From Candidatus Aminicenantota bacterium (GTDB lineage Bacteria > Acidobacteriota > Aminicenantia > UBA2199), in assembly GCA_023137075.1 (NCBI GenBank), contig JAGLQA010000022.1:1-19149 (forward strand): a stretch of 19,149 bases of DNA, written 5' to 3'. A program made the position numbers and the translations under genes. The notes beneath the pieces are model-generated. The model saw only the letters and a program-made list of their open reading frames with translations. It was not told where the DNA came from and made no database searches. Shown here in pieces: positions 13,823 through 19,149 of this stretch. Numbering within the stretch: position 1 is the first letter of the stretch; each line of letters opens with the position of its first letter.

Positions 13823-16800
13823 TTATTCTTTACCGGATAGATACCTGGTGTTGTAAAGACCATGAAGACGATCAACCCGGTGGTCCCGTTTACCTATATG
13901 CGGCACCGGTTCTACTGTCTTGCCGGTTCGCGTATACAGGTCCATATCCTTACACCACCCGTTGGTTTCAATCACGTAGACGCGCGTCCACCCTTCCCTG
14001 GGAAGATTTGGCGGTTCCCGGAACTCCAGGTGAACTCCTTCACCCGCACCAAAAATAGCCACCGCATTGTCCTGCGATTCCACTAATTCCTCAACGCTGC
14101 CGAACCTGGTGTAAAACCCTTCAAGAAAATGCGTGTCCCAAAAAGGCTTTCGCTTTCCATAATCATAACCGGGAAGACGCTGGGACCCATCTGTTCGCAA
14201 AGGAAATCCGATCTGCTCCAACTGTGCCGACTCTAACTCCAATTCATGATGTTCGACGCCGGGACAGGTCTCGGCAAAAACCACTGCTAACCGGTCCCAA
14301 TAGATTTCCTGGTTGGTGCTGATGCGGATTTGAGTTACACCTTTGGGAAGCGGAGTCAGCGGAACCGACATCTGGCGCGGCATCCCGGCTGGATACCCAA
14401 ACTGTTCCAGTACTGCCATCCATTGGCCGTCAGGCTTGCGCACTTCGATGGTGGGCGCACGATAGTCAGCCCCCGCCTGCCACGCGGCAAAATTGGTCTG
14501 GGAGTAAGGATACTCCACCCAACCGTCAGCCAGTAAAATGGCTTTTCCGGGAAAACTGTCCAATGCACGGGGAAAGGTAACGGTCAGCACGTGGTCCTGT
14601 TGAAGCCGCCCGATGAAACGTCGGTCCAACTGACCCGGCGGCGCCGCTTTTAAATCCCTCTTCTTCACCACCGCCGTCACATCTTTATTGCGATCGTTTA
14701 TCGCTGTCAAAGGCACCAGTATATTTCGATAAAAACGCGGCAGGCCTGTAGGTACGGGACCGCTGATTCTCATCCGTTCATCCAGGGTCATAGACCAACC
14801 CGGGGGGAGATCGTATGCTTTCAACCGTACCGCGTCCAGGTAGGTTACCTCTTCCATTGGTTCGGTCAATTTGAGAATCAACCGGCCACCGCGCGGTTGA
14901 AGAAGGCCCGGGGGAAATATGAAATTTTCCCATGGCCGGGGTTCGGAATATTCCCTTAGTCCTACTGCATATCCTATACCCCCTACACCCAGAAGGTCGC
15001 TGATAAATGTAAAAAATTTACCATTCCAGGCAAACAATACGGGACAACTGGATAGTTGGCGCTGAATTTCGAAGACCCGGTGAATTTTTCCTGCTTCCAG
15101 GTCCAGTTCGGTCTGGAACACACCGTCGGACCAGTCTAAGGCTACAAAATCAATACGCTTTGCTCCCCCCAACCCTACAGTCACGGGCTGCAACCCCTGT
15201 CCGGGTCCCGAGTTGTTTCGAAAAGTATCCAGCACAGTCCAGCGCGAACCCACACGAACCGACAACCGCGTACCGATTCCCGAAGCATTAGAACGCCACT
15301 GGGATTTGGAGTCCTTCCTCCCCGATAGTTTTAATGAAGCAAAGGAATACCTGCCGGGTCCGGGTGACCAGAGAAGAGGGGACTTTCCCGGCGCCCATCC
15401 TAAGAGGGAAGGCCCCTCAACGGTGTTCAGGACACACCAGGCAGCCAGGCTGATCTTTTCTTTACCGGGCACTTTAAAAAGCGGTTTTTTATGGTTATCA
15501 GCAAATGAAGCCGCCCACCACCCGTTTCGCCCGGATACAATCACATCCAGCACACCGTTACCGTCTACATCCGCCAGTGCCAGGCGGGGTTGTCCCGGTG
15601 CGGGAATTTTCCCGGTCCCGGTTCCCTTGGTGAGTGCGGTTTCTTCCCATACACCGTTTTCATTTGGCTGCCACCGGCTGAGAACTTCATTGGAATCGAG
15701 GGTATAGAGTTCAATACGGCCGTCGGTATCCACATCCCCTGCCGCCACCGCGACAACACCGGCTGAGATGAATGTATCAAATCCTTTTGCGGGCCGGTAT
15801 TCCCAGAGAAGTTCGTTAGTATATACCTCGTGGGGCGGCTGCCGGTTAATGATTATCAAATCCGCGTCGCTGTCGCTGTCGATGTCGGCAATGACAATCG
15901 ACCGGGACGCAGCGCGATTACCGCTCAACCCGTATTTGGCGGCAAGAGGCCGAAACGTGCCGTCACGGTTGTTGTTGAGGAGTTCATTGGGACCATCGGC
16001 GTTTACGAGAAAAATGTCCAGGTCTCCATCATGATCGGCATCGAATAGAACGCCGTCCACCGAGTCAAAATTGCCGTTGCCGGTCCCGGTATCCCCGGTC
16101 GCATCCCGCCATTTGCCCGCTGCTTCCTGGTGCCGGAGTTGGTTCGGTCCACGACGGCAAAGATAAACATCCACAAATCCGTCGTTGTTTATATCACCCC
16201 AGAGCGCGGCATTTACGCCGGTAACACCGGACAGCGGATGCCCCCGGTCCAGGGTGTACGTTCCGTCCCCGGGATTACCCAGTAGCACTGCATTACCAAT
16301 CCCCTTGGGAAGCGTAATTGCCCCGGAGATAAATATGTCCGGGTGGTTGTCGCCATTAATGTCACATACGGTAACGCTGGAACGGGGCAATGTACTATCT
16401 TGTTGATAGTGCCAGTGTGTTCCTTCATCTTTTATAATCGGTTCTACCGGGTTGAAAAGGGGACCCGCGGGTTGTTTCACAACAACAACCTTCGGTTGAT
16501 CGACAGCCAGCACTTCTGCTTTGCGACCCATCTTTGTATACTTGAACTCCACGAGGCGGGCCCGAGGGTTGTTTCTGAGGCGTTGGAATTCCTCCATCAT
16601 GGCAACGGCTTCATCGGTTTTTCCCAGTTGCCTCAGGGTCATGATCATAGCATAATAGGCGCTGCGTATATACGGGTCATGAGAAATGGTCCGTTTGTAA
16701 AAATCATGGGCCTCTTCATACCGGGAGAGCTGCATAAGGGCTTTTCCGGTAAAATATAAGGCTTCCTCATCTCCCGGGTCGGCTTTCAGCACGGCCTGGA

Positions 16801-17221
16801 AAGACTCGAGTGCCTTACCCGGCCGCCCGATGTACAGTTCCAGAATGCCGGAACAGTACCGGGCACGGAGATTTTCCGGATCCTGTTCCAATATTCGGTT
16901 TAATATGGAGAGGGCTGTTTGTTCGTCCCCTTCTTTCTGGCGGTTAAAAATGGAAATTGCCAGGTTGATTCGGATATCTAAATTCCGGGGATATTTTTGC
17001 GACAGTTTTTCGAATACCTGACGTGCTTTCTCGTAATCGAATTGTCCCATGAGTGCAACGCCCCGGTTGTTGGTGGCGACGGCGGTGGCGTCAAGGCCAA
17101 TGTCCCGATTTGATGAACAGTTTATAAAGAAGAAAACGAACAGAACGATGCTTAGCCGTCCAGGCCGGGAGAAGCCGGTTCGAACCGATAGTTTATCTTG
17201 CCCATTTGAGACTAAGTTCAT
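13823..17221 (-). CDS. Exported TPR + FG-GAP/VCBS + ASPIC/UnbV protein (CRTAC1-like)
   Basis: This is a 1132-residue secreted or lipid-anchored protein. A basic N-terminus and hydrophobic helix (about 22-34) end at C35, in FFINC. Asn precedes the Cys, which departs from the usual Gly/Ala/Ser lipobox, so lipidation is uncertain. TPR repeats cover about 48-215. Six calcium-loop FG-GAP/VCBS units follow, with DINGDNHPD (287), DINNDGFVD (343), DADHDGDLD (394), DIDSDSDAD (446), DVDTDGRIE (496) and DVDGNGVLD (551). An ASPIC/UnbV domain spans about 647-715 (GIGTRLSVRVGS, then LDWSDGVFQTE). A large C-terminal region, beginning SSCPVLFAWNGKFFTFISDLLG-like at 724, is beta-rich and of unknown role. GGAGGT lies 6 nt before the ATG, with a promoter 50 nt upstream. 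It is probably an extracytoplasmic binding or assembly protein; substrate unknown. Confidence 0.88.
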   Translation of the reverse strand: MNLVSNGQDKLSVRTGFSRPGRLSIVLFVFFFINCSSNRDIGLDATAVATNNRGVALMGQFDYEKARQVFEKLSQKYPRNLDIRINLAISIFNRQKEGDEQTALSILNRILEQDPENLRARYCSGILELYIGRPGKALESFQAVLKADPGDEEALYFTGKALMQLSRYEEAHDFYKRTISHDPYIRSAYYAMIMTLRQLGKTDEAVAMMEEFQRLRNNPRARLVEFKYTKMGRKAEVLAVDQPKVVVVKQPAGPLFNPVEPIIKDEGTHWHYQQDSTLPRSSVTVCDINGDNHPDIFISGAITLPKGIGNAVLLGNPGDGTYTLDRGHPLSGVTGVNAALWGDINNDGFVDVYLCRRGPNQLRHQEAAGKWRDATGDTGTGNGNFDSVDGVLFDADHDGDLDIFLVNADGPNELLNNNRDGTFRPLAAKYGLSGNRAASRSIVIADIDSDSDADLIIINRQPPHEVYTNELLWEYRPAKGFDTFISAGVVAVAAGDVDTDGRIELYTLDSNEVLSRWQPNENGVWEETALTKGTGTGKIPAPGQPRLALADVDGNGVLDVIVSGRNGWWAASFADNHKKPLFKVPGKEKISLAAWCVLNTVEGPSLLGWAPGKSPLLWSPGPGRYSFASLKLSGRKDSKSQWRSNASGIGTRLSVRVGSRWTVLDTFRNNSGPGQGLQPVTVGLGGAKRIDFVALDWSDGVFQTELDLEAGKIHRVFEIQRQLSSCPVLFAWNGKFFTFISDLLGVGGIGYAVGLREYSEPRPWENFIFPPGLLQPRGGRLILKLTEPMEEVTYLDAVRLKAYDLPPGWSMTLDERMRISGPVPTGLPRFYRNILVPLTAINDRNKDVTAVVKKRDLKAAPPGQLDRRFIGRLQQDHVLTVTFPRALDSFPGKAILLADGWVEYPYSQTNFAAWQAGADYRAPTIEVRKPDGQWMAVLEQFGYPAGMPRQMSVPLTPLPKGVTQIRISTNQEIYWDRLAVVFAETCPGVEHHELELESAQLEQIGFPLRTDGSQRLPGYDYGKRKPFWDTHFLEGFYTRFGSVEELVESQDNAVAIFGAGEGVHLEFREPPNLPREGWTRVYVIETNGWCKDMDLYTRTGKTVEPVPHIGKRDHRVDRLHGLYNTRYLSGKE

Positions 17222-17271
17222 TTTTTACCTCCATAATAAATTTGGCATTTTTTTGAAACACTAACCCCCAT

Positions 17272-17300
17272 ATTGTAGTGACTATTGGATGTGAAATCAA
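17272..17300 (-). promoter_or_regulatory. Promoter of the TPR/FG-GAP/ASPIC gene
   Basis: The minus strand has TTGATT (17295-17300, 4 of 6), a 17-nt spacer and TACAAT (17272-17277, 5 of 6). The start near 17265 would leave a leader of about 44 nt containing the GGAGGT site, so this gene is leadered, unlike its divergent neighbour. Confidence 0.65.
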
Positions 17301-17344
17301 GGCTTTCGATACGCACCTTAGCTGAAAATATTTCCCTAAACGTT

Positions 17345-17360
17345 CCCCCATGCATAGGGG
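17345..17360. promoter_or_regulatory. Imperfect 16-bp palindrome between divergent promoters
   Basis: CCCC, a mismatched C/A pair, and a central ATGCAT flanked by GGGG make a 16-bp palindrome with one mismatch pair. It lies between the two divergent promoters (17272-17300 and 17455-17483), so it could serve a shared regulator. Nothing else recognisable lies in 17301-17454. Confidence 0.25.
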
Positions 17361-17454
17361 ATCAGGGGAGACCCGACACGCCTGCCGTACTAATATCTAA
17401 TTTTCAAATATTGTAAAAGGCTTTGACGCACCCGTGGCGTGCCCGCGGAGAAGG

Positions 17455-17483
17455 TTGACAAACAGGAATATCTCGAATACAAT
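17455..17483 (+). promoter_or_regulatory. Near-consensus promoter of the XPB-Bax1 pair
   Basis: TTGACA (17455-17460, 6 of 6), a 17-nt spacer and TACAAT (17478-17483, 5 of 6). The expected start, about 7 nt beyond the -10, coincides with the ATG at 17491. Alternative starts at GTG 17434 and ATG 17482 would lie upstream of or inside the promoter. Confidence 0.75.
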
Positions 17484-17490
17484 GTGCCCG

Positions 17491-18900
17491 ATGAAACAAA
17501 GCAAAGATAACGCTTTGATACTGAAATTTGACCGGGGCACACTGCTCCTGGAAACAAAAAACCCGGCTCCTTTTAAGCAAGCCGTGAGCAGCACGGCTTT
17601 CCGGTATGACGAGCGGGTGTTTGCCTACCGCTGTGACGCCATTCACTATTCAACCATTTGTGAAACAGCCATTCAGGCAGGCTTTCAACTCACCGATAAT
17701 GTGGCAAAATGGAAAAGGGTTCTATGGCCGGAACCGGCCCTGCCGGAACCCAGGCGCGAACAAAAAGAAGCATACCATGCCTGGATGGCGACAAAACGTG
17801 GCTTTATCGTGATGCCTACCGGCACCGGGAAAACCGAGGTAGCCCTGGCCATCATGCGCGACACAGGCGTTTCTACCCTGATAGCTGCCCCGGTGCGCGA
17901 CCTGATGTACCAATGGCAGCGCCGCATTCTCGGCAGCTTAGGCTGCGACGCGGGAATTATCGGCGATAATATTTTCACCGTGCGCCCGGTATCGGTAACC
18001 ACCTACGACAGCGCCTGTATCCACATGGAAACCCTGGGTGCATTATTCAAACTGATTATTTTCGACGAATGTCACCACCTGCCGGGCGACATGCGCCGCG
18101 ATGCCGCCCTGATGAGCGCGGCTCCCTGGCGCATGGGACTTTCCGCTACCCCGCAGCGTTCCGACGGACGTGAAAAGGACCTGGAACAGTTGATAGGTCC
18201 ACCAGTTTATAATCTTCCCCTTTCTGCCATCCGCGGCAAATCCCTGGCCGATTATGAAATTGTCCGCATACCCATTCACCTGTCGCCGGAAGAACAGGAA
18301 ATTTATAATTCCAATTCGCTGCTTGTGCGCCGGTATATGAGCGAACGGAACCAGGCGGGAAAATCTTTCGACTGGCACGACCTATTGGCCGAGACAGGGA
18401 AAAACCCGGACGCCCGCGCCGCCCAGAAAGCATATTATATCATGCAGTCCATCCAGGACCGGGCGGTAGAAAAACTGCGGGTACTGGAAGATATTTTCCG
18501 GCTTCATTTAGGTACGCCTATTATTGTGTTTGCCGGCTCAAACGCCATGGCCCGGGACATTTCACGGCGCTTCCTCATCCCCTGCCTGCTCAACCACTGT
18601 GGTAAAAAGGAGCGCATGGATATCCTGAATGGGCTTTGCGACGGAAGCTATCCGGCCCTAACAGCCAACCAGGTATTGGATGAAGGGGTAGACCTGCCGG
18701 AGGCAAAAGTCGCGGTGGTGGTAGGCGGCCAGGCCTCCTCGCGCCAGGCGGTACAGCGCTTAGGGCGCATCCTCCGCAAATCGGGGAACAAACGGGGGGT
18801 GCTTTATGAAGTCGTATGTGAAGAAACCAGCGAGGTGAGACGCTCGCGACAGCGCAGGAAAAGCGATGCTTACGAAGGAACACGCCATCGCCGATTATAG
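17491..18900 (+). CDS. XPB/Rad25-type superfamily 2 DNA helicase
   Basis: This is an ATP-dependent DNA translocase of the XPB family, which opens DNA at damage sites. ATG 17491 (469 residues) is chosen because LILKFDRGTLLLE (9-21) then opens the N-terminal damage-recognition-like domain, as in archaeal XPB, and because the promoter lies just upstream. Motif I is MPTGTGKT (108-115), motif II DECHH (192-196, usually DEVH or DEAH) and motif III SATP (219-222). The stretch RSDGREKDLEQLIGPPVY (223-240) aligns with the XPB RED-motif region, with Ser for Glu. A helical thumb-like insert (about 268-325) precedes the second RecA domain with QVLDEGVDLP (394-403) and motif VI QAVQRLGRILRKSG (419-432). 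The end overlaps the DUF790/Bax1 gene by 35 nt, which supports the XPB call. Confidence 0.85.
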   Translation: MKQSKDNALILKFDRGTLLLETKNPAPFKQAVSSTAFRYDERVFAYRCDAIHYSTICETAIQAGFQLTDNVAKWKRVLWPEPALPEPRREQKEAYHAWMATKRGFIVMPTGTGKTEVALAIMRDTGVSTLIAAPVRDLMYQWQRRILGSLGCDAGIIGDNIFTVRPVSVTTYDSACIHMETLGALFKLIIFDECHHLPGDMRRDAALMSAAPWRMGLSATPQRSDGREKDLEQLIGPPVYNLPLSAIRGKSLADYEIVRIPIHLSPEEQEIYNSNSLLVRRYMSERNQAGKSFDWHDLLAETGKNPDARAAQKAYYIMQSIQDRAVEKLRVLEDIFRLHLGTPIIVFAGSNAMARDISRRFLIPCLLNHCGKKERMDILNGLCDGSYPALTANQVLDEGVDLPEAKVAVVVGGQASSRQAVQRLGRILRKSGNKRGVLYEVVCEETSEVRRSRQRRKSDAYEGTRHRRL

Positions 18901-19149
18901 ACGCGGACAGGTTTTTCCTGACCGGCTCGACCGGAAGAGCCACGCTCGATACCTCCGTTATGCCGGACAAATGCTGGATGTGTACCGCCAGGGACAAGGA
19001 AAAACCAGGCGGAAACTTCACCGGGCGGTTCGCCTGATTTTTGAGAAAGAACCCGACTGTCCCTCCCGGCGCATCGACGCCTTTTGTAAACTGCTGGATG
19101 ATGTGTCCGTATATGACCGGGATAGAGGGAACAAAGCGGCAGCCTTGCG
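18866..19149 (+). CDS. DUF790 / Bax1-like nuclease, N-terminal part (runs off window)
   Basis: The frame from ATG 18866 is open to the window end (94 codons plus a partial one) and begins MLTKEHAIADYRRGQVFPDRL, a typical DUF790 opening. The visible part is strongly basic and helical (RYLRYAGQMLDVY, then KTRRKLHRAVRLIFEKE). In archaea the DUF790 protein Bax1 binds XPB and acts as the endonuclease partner, and the genes are usually adjacent. AGGAA lies 6 nt before the ATG, and the ATG sits inside the 3' end of the helicase gene, so the two are translationally coupled. The catalytic nuclease region would lie beyond the window, so completeness cannot be judged. The family assignment rests on the N-terminus plus context. 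Confidence 0.72.
   Translation, partial: MLTKEHAIADYRRGQVFPDRLDRKSHARYLRYAGQMLDVYRQGQGKTRRKLHRAVRLIFEKEPDCPSRRIDAFCKLLDDVSVYDRDRGNKAAAL

Noticed and set aside
15213..15707. 164-codon plus-strand ORF inside the FG-GAP gene
   Set aside because: It is antisense to calcium-loop repeats, is rich in Pro, Ser and Arg, and has no ribosome site.
17434..17490. GTG (17434) or ATG (17482) as the start of the XPB-like gene
   Set aside because: Both lie upstream of or within the strong promoter, and the added residues do not match the XPB N-terminus.

Overview
The window reads as chromosomal DNA of a Gram-negative-type bacterium. It has FtsH, CdaA/CdaR, GlmM, PdxJ and a DnaK paralogue, canonical sigma70-like promoters (TTGACA, 17-nt spacers, TAxAAT) and Shine-Dalgarno sites at many starts. 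The ftsH-cdaA-cdaR-glmM-pdxJ order resembles clusters known from Deltaproteobacteria and related lineages. The CRTAC1-type TPR/FG-GAP/ASPIC protein and the XPB-Bax1 pair are more typical of poorly cultured phyla. I cannot assign a phylum from sequence alone.

Layout. 1-309: tail of an unidentified gene, a run of tiny ORFs and the probable alr promoter. 310-1437 (+): alanine racemase, convergent with a YbdG-like MscS channel (1447-2679, -). 2814-3020 (-): a small two-helix membrane protein. 3228-9752 (-): a tight run transcribed ftsH, cdaA, cdaR, glmM, pdxJ, then a fused tandem GNAT protein. It links membrane proteolysis, c-di-AMP synthesis, the GlcN-1-P branch to peptidoglycan and vitamin B6 synthesis. 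The folP gene that often sits between ftsH and cdaA is absent. A 104-bp divergent region separates ftsH from a DnaK paralogue (9857-12307, +). The paralogue's helical lid is duplicated and it carries an extra basic tail. Its stop codon overlaps the stop of a convergent B12-binding-type radical SAM gene (12304-13671, -), which has a near-consensus promoter with a 12-bp palindrome in its spacer.

13823-17221 (-): a 1132-residue exported TPR + FG-GAP + ASPIC/UnbV protein with its own promoter. Divergent from it, 17491-18900 (+) encodes an XPB-type helicase whose end overlaps the start of a DUF790/Bax1-like nuclease that runs off the window. This is the archaeal XPB-Bax1 repair pair in a bacterial setting. 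From about 13.8 kb onward the DNA looks GC-richer than the rest.

The items most worth a second look are: the XPB-Bax1 cassette; matching leaderless promoter-to-ATG geometry at xpb and the dnaK paralogue; the duplicated DnaK lid; the tandem GNAT with one probably inactive copy; and the RHR-to-RHL change in the diadenylate cyclase. No tRNA, rRNA, CRISPR array, insertion sequence or convincing intrinsic terminator was seen.
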